From Orobanche coerulescens (lineage: Eukaryota; Streptophyta; Magnoliopsida; Lamiales; Orobanchaceae): a stretch of 64,000 nucleotides of DNA. The notes under the pieces were generated by a model that was not told where the DNA came from, did no database searches, and was given only the letters and a program-made list of their open reading frames with translations. The first letter of the stretch is position 1. Each line of letters begins with the position of its first letter. Both the position numbers and the translations under genes were made by a program. Below are positions 1-10,474 of the stretch, piece by piece. The DNA lies in NCBI GenBank assembly GCA_033398695.1, contig CM065816.1:129491358-129555357 (forward strand), in the 5' to 3' direction.

Positions 1-9
1 CTTCACTAT

Positions 10-692
10 TTACATACGCTAAAATACTAATATTTGCGCACGCTATACCACATTATTAACGCACGTTATCGCATCTCAAGTCAGAGGACAGTAAGGTCTG
101 GAAAGAAAAAGGAAAAGGATTTGCGCACGCTACGGTCGTTCATTTACGTACGCTACTATGAGGTCTTAGCGCACGTTACATTTCAAGTCTTGGGCACGCT
201 ACCGGAAATCATGTCTAGTAGTCCAGTAGCCACTGGACTCAAAATAAAGAAGCTCTTACGTACGTTACTCATGCTAACGTACATTATCTGGGAGATGGTT
301 AGCGCACGCTACATTATACATATTAGCGCACGCTAAATCAGTCAAAATTCTACTGTTGGACAATCTACCCATTGGAACGAAGAAGTCAAAGAATATCCAT
401 GAAATCTGGAAAAGCTGATATTAAACAATTACTAGCGCACGCTATGCATAATTGTTAGCGCACGCTAAGTACAATTTTAGCCATTGGAAAAGAGTCGTTG
501 GGGAGACAAACCGACATTATCTAAAGTTAAGATTCAAGACCTGCTGACCAACCGTTAGCGCACACTAAGAAGGTATGACTAGCGCATGCTAGCCATATAA
601 TTTTACTGTTGGAACAGTTTTGTGACCGTTCAGATAGGCCAAGTCAGAGATCGATTGCGCACGCTATGGATGTATTATTAGCGCACGCTAAT
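10..692 (+). promoter_or_regulatory. S1 left-LTR palindrome array (TAGCGCACGCTA family)
   Basis: About 18 copies of a 12-14 base motif with consensus TTAGCGCACGCTAA are scattered through this stretch. The arms TAGCG and CGCTA are inverted repeats around a two-base centre; variants carry TA, or have TAACG/CGTTA arms. Examples lie near 298, 322, 444, 456 and 677. The array ends about 35 bases before the TATA box, so an upstream activating or chromatin role is inferred. Confidence 0.75.
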
Positions 693-728
693 AATACAAA
701 TATTAGTATACGAAGAAGGCATGGCACC

Positions 729-736
729 TATAAATA
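729..736 (+). promoter_or_regulatory. TATA box of S1 left LTR
   Basis: TATAAATA follows the palindrome array and is conserved at 9027-9034 in the right LTR. It is the likely core promoter of the genomic RNA. Confidence 0.7.
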
Positions 737-1340
737 CCCATAGGACTTGGGTATCTCTTACACAACTTCAAGCATTCAAGCATACAAGCAATCAAGGCAT
801 TCTTGAGCTCAAATCTCTATCTATTACTACATTCTAAGTTGTGAGAAGAAAGATACAAAGAGTGAAACACCTTGTAATATTTATTATACTTTGTATTCTT
901 TCATTTGGTTGTAAGTGTTGCATCACTCATACGAGAGCTTTACAGAAACGAATTTAGAGTCACTAATCTGGTGTTATTAGGATCTTTGATCCGGCATTGT
1001 TAGGATTATACTCCAATATTCGTAAAGTGAGGATTATCTAGTTCCGATAGAACACTAGATAAACAAAGTTTATTTTGAGAGTGGTTGAGCTTGGACCAAT
1101 AGAAGACAAGCGGTTGTAACGATTGTTGTACTCGGACCGATTGAAGAAGAGTCAAGTGTGTGGTTGTTCTTGAGCCAATAGAAAAAGATGTCGGAGAGAG
1201 GACGTAGGCAAGTTGCCGAACCTCTATAAATCTTTGAGTCTTTTACTTTCTGCACTATTTTCTTTTATTCGCGAGAAAGTTTGATATTCCGCATTACCAC
1301 TATTCAACCCCCCTTCTAGTGGTGAATTTATCTCTTCAGT

Positions 1341-1352
1341 TGGTATCGGAGT
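1341..1352 (+). other. S1 primer binding site, initiator Met tRNA
   Basis: TGGTATCGGAGT lies two bases after the left LTR and matches the usual initiator-Met primer site TGGTATCAGAGC with two changes. Confidence 0.8.
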
Positions 1353-1390
1353 GGGTCTGTTTTTAAAGGTTTAATCACCTAAGGGAAAAA

Positions 1391-3115
1391 GATCCGCAAA
1401 TAGCACTTCTTGGCCAAATCGAAGGAAATGCTCTCAACCGTCCTCCCTTCTTCGACGGTTCCAATTTCATGACTTGGAAAAAGAAAATGGCTATATTCGT
1501 TCAAGCCTATGATATTGAAATTTGGAAATTCATTGCACTTGGTCCGAAACTCGCCAAGAAAGAAGATGGATCGTTGAAAAAGTTCGACGAGTTTAACGAC
1601 GAGGACTGGAGGAACACGCACATCAATTCACGTGCTACTCAACTTCTCTATTGCGCCCTTAATCCCTAAGAACTCAATAGGATATCTTCCTACGAAAGCG
1701 CAAAGGAAATTTGGGAAATCCTCGAAGTAACTCTTGAGGGAACCACCCAAGTTAAGGAGACTAAGATCAACATGCTCCTTCATGACTACGGACTCTTCTC
1801 CATGAAGGATGAAGAAACGATCACCAATATGTTGGATCGATTCTCGGCTATAATCAATGGACTTGCATCATTCAGAAAGCCTATATCTAGTAGCAACAAA
1901 GCTAAGAAAATTCTTCGCTCGTTGCCACATGAATGGGATGCCACATTTACCGCGATCATGGAGTCCAAAGATCTCAACAAGCTCGAGCTTAGTGCCCTCA
2001 TCGGGTCACTCATCAATTATGAGATCGTTCTCAAGTCTAGAGGCACCAAACCAAAGCCTCGTGAAAAGGTAGTCGCATTCAATGTTGATAGCGATGTTGA
2101 GGAAGATGTTCCCGAAGATGAAGACGACGAGGAACTTGATCTCTACGCCAAGAACTTTAGAAGATATAAAAATCTTATCCAAAGAAGGCGAAATTTCCTT
2201 GGTCGGGATGGTAAGGCGGAACAAAAGAAAAATAGCTATGTTCCTGTAAAGAAGTTCGACAATAATTGTCGGAAATGCGGTCAAGCCGGTCACTATGCCA
2301 AGGATTGTCGAGGATCATCTTCAAAGCCTCAAATCGAAAGATTCAAAAAGAAGGAGGTTCTAATCGCGTCTTGGAGTGACGACGAGGAGGAGATTGAAAG
2401 ATCTCTCGATGCTAAGCTTGAATTTATGGCACTCGACTCCGAAAGCAATATCGAGGTAAGTTATAAACTCAATGATGATGAATATGATAATTTTGATTTT
2501 TGCGATTCACAAGAAAACCATCATGACGATGAGCTATTAAGTGCGTTTGAATCTCTAAACAAAGAATACGACGAGATGGTTAAATTAAATATGTCCTTAA
2601 AGAGGAAAGTAAAATCTTTAGAACTCGAAAAATCCTCTCTTCAAAACAAGGGCAAAACTATTGAGCTCGACCATACATTATGCCTTGAAAAGGAAAACGT
2701 TTTGAAAATCGAGTTGACGAAAACTCAAAAGAAGCTAAAATATATTTTGAACAAATTTACTATCGGAAACGAGAAATTCGAAAAGCTCTTATCCATTCAA
2801 AAATCTCCATTGTTAAAACACGGCCTTGGTTTTAATCCATTTAAAAGGGAACAATCCCTTATCAACCTTGACAAAATAAAGAAAACCGAAGCCGAGAACT
2901 CAAAAACTCTTTTCAAACAACGAGTTCATGATAATGTTCGTTCAAAGTTAAGAACCATCAAAGTTAAACAAATATGGGTTCCAAAAGGGACAATTGTTCC
3001 TAATGCTATAAGTATCGTTAATTTTGGAGGACCCAAAACGGCTTGGGTACCGAAACAACCAAGAAACACTATTTTTGTAGGTACCGGCACCAAGGAAAAG
3101 CAAGTGGTACATTGA
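1391..3115 (+). pseudogene. gag: S1 gag (copia capsid and nucleocapsid), one in-frame stop
   Basis: The capsid region begins upstream of the ATG at 1469; the same frame reads into copia gag residues such as PPFFDGSNF, but no upstream ATG is visible. The frame has a single TAA at 1667-1669 and continues through 3115. A CCHC zinc knuckle (CRKCGQAGHYAKDC) is encoded near 2272-2313, followed by an acidic and then lysine-rich, probably coiled-coil tail, a common arrangement in Sireviruses. Near the end is the QIWVPK motif typical of the gag-protease spacer. The gag product would package the genomic RNA in virus-like particles. The protease begins in another frame over the last codons. Confidence 0.85.
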
Positions 3116-3270
3116 TAGTGGATGCTCAAGGCACATGTGCGGCTCCGAGGATTTATTTGAAGACCTCGAATACCAAGAACAAGGACATGTGACCTTTGGG
3201 GACAATCAAAATGGAAAAATCAAAGGCATCGGAAAAGTTGGTTTGCATCAACAAAGTATTATTTGTTGAA
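3096..3270 (+). pseudogene. S1 protease fragment
   Basis: A frame overlapping the gag end encodes WYIDSGCSRHM, the aspartic-protease active-site region of copia elements (D-S-G). It stays open through a segment containing VTFGD and stops near 3268. The usual stretch between protease and the integrase-side sequence appears shortened: the VLFVEG motif runs directly into FKILFE, where family members normally have about 15 more residues (from memory). The protease would process the Gag-Pol polyprotein. Frame changes on both sides make this copy inactive. Confidence 0.7.
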
Positions 3271-4340
3271 GGTTTTAAAATTCTCTTCGAGCAAACTCAT
3301 TGCACGACATTTAGAAATGAAAAAATTGCATTCATCGGTTTAAGATGTGGAAACATTTATATTGTCGATCTTAATGATAAAAGTTCATTCAATGAAAAAT
3401 GTCTTATTACTTTGGATGATAATGCATATTTATGGCATCGCAAATTGGGGCACACATCTCTTCCCATCATATCTATTTTATCAAGACACGATCTTGTCCG
3501 TGGTTTACCTAAACTCAAATTTGATCGAAAGCATTTGTGTGAATCATGCATAAAAGGGAAACACACTCGAGAATCTTTCAAACCAAAATTCGAGGTTTCC
3601 ACTAGCCGTATTCTTGAACTTGTGCATATGGATTTAATTGGACCATCTAGATATGTTAGTCTAAATGGTAAGCTTTATACTTTGGTCATTGTTGATGATT
3701 ATTCCCATTTTACTTGGGTTAGGTTTATCGCTCATAAAGATGACACATTTTCCGAGTTTTCCAAATGGTGTCGTTTGGTGCAAAATGAGAAAAATCTTTC
3801 TATAATTTCAACCGCACCGATCACGGAGGTGAATTTGATTGCACTCCGTTTGAACTTTTATGTGACAAATATGGTATTAATCACAATTTTTCGGCTCCTA
3901 GAACACCTCAACAAAATGGGGTTGTTGAAAGGAAAAATCGATCTTTGGAGGAAATGTCAAGGACTATGCTTAATGAATACTCTCTTCCACAATACTTTTG
4001 GGCCGAAGCAATTTTTACGGCATGTTATGTGATTAACCATGTTCATGTTCGTAGAACTAACCTTAAAACTCCGTATGAATTATGGAAGGGCAAAAAGCCA
4101 AATATATCGTATTTCCATCCTTTTGGTTGCAATGTGTTTATCCTAAATAATGGTAAGGATAACTTGGAGAAATTTGATGCTAAATCTGATTCCGGTATAT
4201 TTCTTGGTTATGCTACAAATAGCAAAGCATATCGTGTTTATAACATTAGAACAAATAAAGTTGAGGAATCCATTCATGTTAAATTCAACGATATAATCTC
4301 ACCCCCGAGAAAGGTAGAATATTTTGATGATGCAAGTATT
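3271..4340 (+). pseudogene. S1 integrase with GAG-pre-integrase domain, frameshifted
   Basis: The first frame encodes LWHRKLGHTS and CESCIKGK, the HHCC zinc-binding (GAG-pre-integrase) region, then the first catalytic aspartate in the VDDYSHFTW segment. Near 3815 the frame changes, consistent with loss of one base. The next frame carries DHGGEF (second catalytic aspartate), [11 protein letters not shown] (catalytic glutamate) and, from the ATG at 3945, YFWAEA and the C-terminal region to about NDI. Integrase would insert the cDNA. The frameshift falls between the two catalytic aspartates, so this copy is inactive. Confidence 0.85.
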
Positions 4341-4479
4341 TTTCCGGATTCTCATCCATCAAACGAAATGGATAAAATTTTGGAAATTCAAAAGAAGACA
4401 ATCGAGAGTCTACCGAAAGATTGGAGGCACATCAAAGACCATCCAAAAGATCTTGTCATTGGAAACATTGAAGATAGTG

Positions 4480-6067
4480 TTCAAACCCGAAGGAGAACCA
4501 CCGAATATATGGCTCATTGTGCTTTCGTATCCCAAATAGTTCCCAAGAATATATCCGAGGCTCTTGATGATGAAAGTTGGGTAATGGCAATGCAAGAGGA
4601 ACTTGTACAATTCGTCCACAATAATGTATGGAATTTAGTTCCCGCTCCTAAAGATAAATCAATTATCGGAACTAAATGGGTGCACAAAATAAAGTGTGAC
4701 GAAGACGGTTACCCAATTCGAAATAAATCTCGTTTGGTCGCTCAAGGGTATAATCAAGAGGAAGGCCTTGATTATGAAGAAAGTTTTGCTCCCGTGGCTC
4801 GACTCGAAGCCATCCGTTTGTTATGTGCATTTGCCGCTCACAAAAAGATCAAACTATTTCAAATGGATGTGAAAAGTGCATTCTTGAATGGCTACATTCA
4901 AGAAGAAGTCTATGTCAAGCAACCTCCCGGTTTTAAAGATCATCAATTTCCGGATCACGTCTACAAGCTCAACAAGGCACTCTACGGATTTAAGCACCCC
5001 GAGCATGGTATGATTGTTTAAGTCAATTTTTAATTGCAAATGATTATAAAAGAGGTAAAGTCGATAATACCTTGTTTGTGAAAATATTGAATAATGATAT
5101 ACTTGTTTGCCAAATTTATGTTGATGACATTGTATTTGGAGCTACTAACGAATCATTGTGCCAATATTTCTATAATCTTATGAAAGGAGAATTCGAGATG
5201 AGTATGATGGGAGAATTAACATTCTTCCTCGGGCTTCAAATCAAGCAATGCGAAGATGGAATCTTTATCCATCAAACAAAGTACTCAAACGATCTCCTAA
5301 AGAAATTCAAAATGGAAAGTAGCAAGGTGATTTCAACGCCAATGTCTTCATCATTAAAGCTTGAAAAAGATGAAAATGGCAAATCCGTAGATCAAAAATT
5401 ATATCGAGGTATGATCGGATATTTGTTATATTTGACTGCTTCTAGACCAGACATAATATTTGCTACATGTTTATGTGCTCGATTCCAAGCTAATCCCAAT
5501 GAATCACATTTAATTGCTTGTAAACGCATTTTTCGTTACTTGAAAGGGACCATCGGACTAGGTCTATGGTACCCCTCTTGCTTGGATTTTAATTTGATTG
5601 CATATAGTGACGCCGATTTCAGCGGATGTAAAATTGATAAAAAGAGTACTAGTGGTACGTGTCATTTTATTGGATCATGCTTAATATCTTGGGGAAGCAA
5701 AAAGCAAACCAGTGTAGCATTGTCTACAGCTGAGGCCGAATACGTTGCTGCAGGGAGCGCCTGTGCTCAGGTACTATGGATTAAAAATCAACTCCGCGAC
5801 TACGGCATTTACTTTGAAAATACCCTTATATTATGTGATAATACTAGTGCTATTAATCTGAGTAAAAATCCTGTGTTGCATAGTAGAACTAAGCATATAG
5901 ACATTAGACATCACTTTCTACGCGATCATGTGCAAAAGAAAGATATCTGTGTAATTTTTGTCGGGACGAAGGACCAACTTGCTGATATTTTTACAAAACC
6001 TCTTCCCGAGGAATCTTTTAATAATATTCGTTTGCAACTTGGTATGGGACATCTAGACAACTTTTGA
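4480..6067 (+). pseudogene. S1 reverse transcriptase and RNase H, one frameshift
   Basis: RT starts around the WVMAMQEEL segment, includes [11 protein letters not shown] and [12 protein letters not shown], and reaches a stop at 5019-5021 after a frameshift near 4990, in the LNKALYG region. A second frame continues from there (first ATG 5072) to TGA at 6065-6067 and carries the catalytic YVDDI, RNase H residues in the SDADFSG and AEAEYVAA segments, a DNTSAI motif, and the terminal LADIFTKPL motif of copia pol. The second part is otherwise clean, so this copy may have decayed little. Confidence 0.9.
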
Positions 6068-6114
6068 AATTAGTTTTCTACTCGAGAAATCAATATCCTT
6101 GAAACGTTCCATTC

Positions 6115-6299
6115 GCTAGCGCGCGCTAGCTTCATTTATTTAACGCGCGTTAATTTTCGTTTTCGATAGCGTACGCTAACCGTTTATATTTTGCGTGTGC
6201 TAATTAAAACTCTTCATATTCCGAATTACTACTGGACTGTCCAGTAAACTACCCTTATCCTCCTAACGTACGCTAATCTTACAATCCTAGCGTACGCTA
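6115..6299 (+). promoter_or_regulatory. S1 internal palindrome cluster between pol and ORF3
   Basis: Within 185 bases there are perfect palindromes GCTAGCGCGCGCTAGC (6115-6130), TTAACGCGCGTTAA (6140-6153), TAGCGTACGCTA (6167-6178 and 6288-6299), a near copy at 6264-6275, a degenerate copy at 6191-6203, and TACTGGACTGTCCAGTA (6230-6246, palindromic around one base). These are the same motif families as in the LTR. A TATA box follows 20 bases later, so the layout repeats that of the LTR promoter. Confidence 0.7.
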
Positions 6300-6319
6300 A
6301 TTAAACCTACTCAGTCCAC

Positions 6320-6327
6320 TATATAAA
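6320..6327 (+). promoter_or_regulatory. Candidate internal TATA box for S1 ORF3
   Basis: TATATAAA lies just after the internal palindrome cluster and about 145 bases before the ORF3 ATG at 6472. Start of transcription would be expected near 6350, leaving a leader of about 120 bases. Function is inferred from position only. Confidence 0.5.
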
Positions 6328-6471
6328 ACTCTGCTCAGCTCAGAAACAATTCTCACCCTCTCATAACATATGCAAACGCACCAATCCCCTTTTCAGCAAG
6401 AACCCTAGCCGATAAATTCGATCCATTCAATTCCAATTTCCTCTTCAAAACTTCCAATTACTTCCTAATTC

Positions 6472-7725
6472 ATGTCAAGCAAGGGCCGCAAAGCCATGGA
6501 AAAATCTTACAAAAACGTAAAACGCCCTCGCAATGCAGAATACGATGCGACCCGATTCATGTCATACACCGCATCGAAGGTGTTTTCTGATATTCTCACA
6601 CAAGAACATATTACGGACTGCTACTTCTTCAACTTTCCGAGTCCAGAACGGGTAAATGTTGTAATCACTGATTTTTTTTACTTCCATTGGAATTGCCTGA
6701 TTCGTTGAATGTAAGGATCCCATATTTCCTGAACTTGTCCGCGAATTTTACGCAAACCTTCATGTTGCTGAAAGTGAAGGCTCATCATCCCTAGTTTTAG
6801 GGAGTGTGGTTGGAGGAACGAAAGTGAGAGTTTCCTAGAAAATTTTAACTCAAATTTTTGGTCTACCATCCGATGGGTTCTCATGTATTGGAAAATCGAT
6901 TGGTGAGGAAACTGGAGTAAGGGAGATTGATGTGAAAGAATTCATGAGTTCAAAAGCTATCATAGACATAACGACGAATTCTTCGAGAACAATGATTTTG
7001 GGATTAACATCCGACGCCTTTTAGTTGCTCTCACAAAATGTATTATGCCGAAGGTAAACATTCAACACAAGTTAGTCGGAGTCGACAAACACGTTGTATA
7101 CCGAGTGCTTAATGATGATAAGGTAGATTTTGCCGCTATCGTCACAAGTTGGATGAAAGTGAAGGGCGACCTTTTTCTGTCGAAGAACTATGCGTCTCGA
7201 TCCCGCAAGGCTGGAATGCCGTATGGTTCCATCCTCACAGCGATATTCAGATTTTATCAGGTGGATTTGTCAAAGGACAAAGCTGTCCCCATTTCTCTCG
7301 GCCATGAGATCTCGGACTACTCGCTAAAGGCCATGCATTATGTCCGGACAATCAACCGAGGCTGGATTCTTTTCCCATTTCTTCGCGAAGATGACCAAGT
7401 GGAGAAAGAAACACGTTTGCCTACACCGGAGAAGAGAATCACTCGTTGAGGACCACACACCTTTCGGGAAATGCAAACCGGGGAATTCGTGAGGAAGCCC
7501 ACTTGCAAAGGCAAGCGATCGATGAAAGACTCCATCACCGAAGAAGAAGAGAGTGACCTCATTGCTCGGATGCGGAGCATCGAGACCTCTCAAATGGAAA
7601 TACGTGAGGATGTTCGGTCTCTACGTTTGGAAGTTCGAGAAGTTCGTGGGCTGATTTATGATTTCATCCGATTCACTCACCCGTTATTCCCATTCCCATC
7701 CTCTTCGTCCGACCAAGCCTCTTAG
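6472..7725 (+). pseudogene. S1 third ORF downstream of pol (Sirevirus env-like position)
   Basis: The reading starts at ATG 6472 and passes through three frames: 6472-6708, then a frame from about 6716 to past 6960 with a TAG near 6834, then a frame from about 6967 with ATG 7045 that stops at 7447-7449 and reopens at 7471-7725. Visible motifs include ELVREFYANL and QIFGLPSDG, which recall the plant retrotransposon protein domain PF20167 (from memory). The last part, with RMRSIE and SLRLEVREV segments, looks like a coiled coil. I see no clear signal peptide or membrane segment, so an envelope role is not supported. S2 carries a related ORF at the same place. Confidence 0.6.
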
Positions 7726-8093
7726 ATTCTAGGTGTTTGATACTTGTTGTAGAAACTTATCTTTCAAATGGTTTTTATGTCTCATGCTTTGAATGTCAGT
7801 GTAATGCTTGAATTATCTTTTAGTGAAACTTCCATTTCTCTTCGTTTGGTTTTATGAAGTTTGGCATTTGTTAATTATGTGCTTTTGTTTTGGTTCATGG
7901 CATTTGGTTGGTATAATTTTTTATATATGCAACAACACAGGGGAAGTCCTTTTTGTTTATGTCAAAAAGGGGGAGAAATACTCCAAAAACCGGAACGTAC
8001 TAACATGTCGAACAAGTTACCTTGATTCGAAATTTTTTAAACGTTTTTGCAGGTATAAATTAAATATTTTAGCATCATCAAAAAGGGGGAGAT
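7726..8093 (+). other. S1 3' untranslated region with two polypurine tracts
   Basis: AAAAAGGGGGAGA occurs at 7964-7976 and AAAAAGGGGGAGAT at 8080-8093, the second directly abutting the LTR. The 3' tract primes plus-strand synthesis; the first is a near-identical upstream copy. No coding sequence is evident here. Confidence 0.8.
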
Positions 8094-9636
8094 TGTTGAC
8101 TCAAAGTATTTTGATGATGATCGTATTCAAAACATTTAACAAAACGTATCTCAGCAAGCTGTTATTTTGAAGGAGAAAACTGGTCTTAGCGCACGCTATA
8201 TGTTTCAGAGTAGCGCACACTTTCGAGGCATATATACAGACAAGTCAACTCAGCTGCAGTCTAGTCGGAACCTACCTGATGGATAGCGCACGCAAAAGCT
8301 TCACTATTTGCGTACGCTAAAATACTAATATTTGCGCACGCTATACCACATTATTAACGCACGCTATTGCATCTCAAGTCAGAGGACATTAAGGTCTGGA
8401 AAGAAAAAGGAAAAGGATTTGCGCACGCTACGGTCGTTAATTTACGTACGCTACTATGAGGTCTTAGCGCACGTTACATTTCAAGTCTTGTGCACGCTAC
8501 CGGAAATCATGTCTAGTAGTCCAGTAGCCACTGGACTTAAAATAAAGAAGCTCTTACGTACGTTACTCATGCTAACGTACGTTATCTGGGAGATGGTTAG
8601 CGCACGCTACATTATACATATTAGAGCATGCTAAATCAGTCAAAATTCTACCATTGGACAATCTACCCGTTGGAACGAAGAAGTCAAAGAAGATCCGTGA
8701 AATCTAGAAAAGCTGATATTAAACAATTACTAGCGCACGCTATGCATAATTGTTAGCGCACGCTAAGTACAATTTTAGCCATTGGAAAAGAGTCGTTGGG
8801 GAGACAAACTGACATTATCTAAAGTCAATATTGAAGACCTGCTGACCAACCGTTAGTGCACGCTAAGAAGGTATGACTAGCGCACGCTAGCCATATAATT
8901 TTACCGTTGGAACAGTTTTGTGACCGTTCAGATAGGCCAAGTCAGAGATCGATTGCGCATGCTATGGATGTATTATTAGCACACGCTAATAATACAAATA
9001 TCAGAATACGAAGAAGGCATGGCACCTATAAATACCCATAGGACTTGGGAATCTCTTACACAACTTCAAGCATTCAAGCATACAAGCAATCAAAGCATTC
9101 TTGAGCTCAAATATCTATCTATTACTACATTCTAAGTTGTGAGAAGAAAGATACAAAGAGTGAAACACATTGTAATATTTATTATACTTTGTATTCTTTC
9201 ATTTGGTTGTGAGTGTTGCATCACTCATACGAGAGATTTAGAGAAACGAATTTAGAGTCACTAATCCGGTGTTATTAGGATCTTTGATCCGGCATTGTTA
9301 GGATTATACTCCAATATTCGTAAAGTGAGGATTATCTAGTTCCGATAGAACACTAGATAAACAAAGTTTATTTTGAGAGTGGTTGAGCTTGGACCAATAG
9401 AAGACAAGCAGTTGTAACGGTTGTTATACTCGGACCGATTGAAGACGAGTCAAGTGTGTGGTTGTTCTTGAGCCAATAGAAAAAGAATTCGGAGAGAGGA
9501 CGTAGGCAAGTTGCCGAACCTCTATAAATCTTTGAGTCTTTTACTTTCTGCACTATTTTCTTTTATTCGCGAGAAAGTTCGATATTCCGCATTACCACTA
9601 TTCAACCCCCCTTCTAGTGGTGAATTTATCTCTTCT
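8094..9636 (+). repeat. S1 right LTR
   Basis: A complete LTR of 1543 bases starting TGTTGACTC. It ends TCTCTTCT where the left LTR has TCTCTTCA, so the terminal CA is mutated. The first 205 bases, absent from the left copy, add two further palindromes near 8186 and 8211. Confidence 0.9.
8186..8990 (+). promoter_or_regulatory. S1 right-LTR palindrome array
   Basis: About 20 copies of the TTAGCGCACGCTAA family are spread over 800 bases, for example near 8331, 8418, 8597, 8730, 8752, 8877 and 8976. Spacing is irregular, which distinguishes them from a tandem satellite. TATAAATA follows at 9027-9034. Confidence 0.75.
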
Positions 9637-10474
9637 CGGTTGACGAACAACCCTCCCACTACGACGAGACAAATTCTGAGTTGGTGTAAAAGTCTCAAAA
9701 TTGATACATGGTGTAGTGTTAGTTGGCGCTTATATGATTGGTATAGATGGAGTCTCGCCCCTCAACTCTTCCAGAATTATTTCGCTCATGGGCTTGTGAC
9801 TAATCATATAATCCTCTTCCAGGAATGGGGCATTGGTGCTAATAATGACCTTCTGATCCTATAGACTATAGAACAAGCCACCTTTCACTCCCTTAGGGCA
9901 TCCTACAAACACTCGTACTTCTTTACGAGATGCCAACTTATCATCTTCCTTATTCAGCACATGTGCTGGAGTACCCCAAAGCCGAACATGTCCTAGACTG
10001 GGCTTTCGCCCACTCCATAGTTCTGTGGGTGTTTTTGGAACTGATTTCAAAGGCCCAGGTTTAGAATATACACTGTTGTTTCCAAGGCATACCCCCAGAA
10101 TGAAATAGGTAAATACGAATAACTCATCATTGACCTAACTATTTCTAAAAGAGTCCTGTTCCTTTTCTCAGCAACACCATTTTGTTATGGAGTTCCCGAC
10201 GCAGTGTGCTGGGATGAAATCCCCTCATTTGTCAAGAAATCCAAAAACTCTCCACTAAGGTATTCGCCACCACGATCAGATAGTAGTGACTTGATACTCT
10301 TCCCATGACGCTTCTCCGTTTCATCCTTGACGTCTCTGAACTTGTCAAAGGCTTCAGACTTACGTCACATCAAATATATGTATCCATATCTTGAATAATC
10401 ATCTATAAACATGATTAAGTATTCAAAACCACCCCTAGCCTGGACGTTCATTGGACCACATACATCCGTATGAA
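9637..10474 (-). pseudogene. Copia A integrase (core and C-terminal part)
   Basis: The minus strand encodes an LSDRGGEYLSGEF segment (second catalytic aspartate) near 10230-10300, a QNGVAEKRNRTLLE segment (catalytic glutamate) near 10150-10200, and ELWSGRKPSLGHVRLWG in the piece 9859-10050. A NAPFLEEDY segment typical of the region after integrase is seen near 9780-9830. Several stops and frame changes interrupt it. The reading ends at the S1 insertion. Confidence 0.75.

Larger units (their letters stand above)
1..1338 (+). repeat. S1 left LTR (5' end missing)
   Basis: It aligns base for base in length with 8299-9636 and ends TCTCTTCA just before the primer binding site. By eye the two LTRs differ by roughly 3 percent over the first 340 bases, so the insertion is not very recent. 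It holds the palindrome cluster (10-692), a TATA box (729-736) and presumably the transcript start and polyadenylation region. Confidence 0.9.
1..9636 (+). mobile_element. S1: Sirevirus-type Ty1/copia retrotransposon, nearly complete
   Basis: Two LTRs flank gag, protease, integrase, RT, RNase H and a third ORF downstream of pol, in copia order (IN before RT). Sirevirus assignment rests on the extra ORF after pol, the AAAAAGGGGGAGAT tract abutting the 3' LTR, which starts TGTTG, and the long gag tail. Window base 1 corresponds to base 8299 of the right LTR, so about 205 bases of the left LTR lie outside. Its 3' flank is the minus-strand pol of copia A, so it inserted there. The TSD cannot be checked. 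Stops and frameshifts make it non-functional as read. Confidence 0.9.

Noticed and set aside
1070..1255. Minus-strand frame in the S1 LTR, also present at 9368-9553
   Set aside because: It is conserved only because both LTRs are copies of each other; no motif.
7808..8170. Open frame of 120 codons spanning the S1 polypurine tracts
   Set aside because: It crosses the tract and LTR start and has no known motif; it is hydrophobic because of T-rich sequence.
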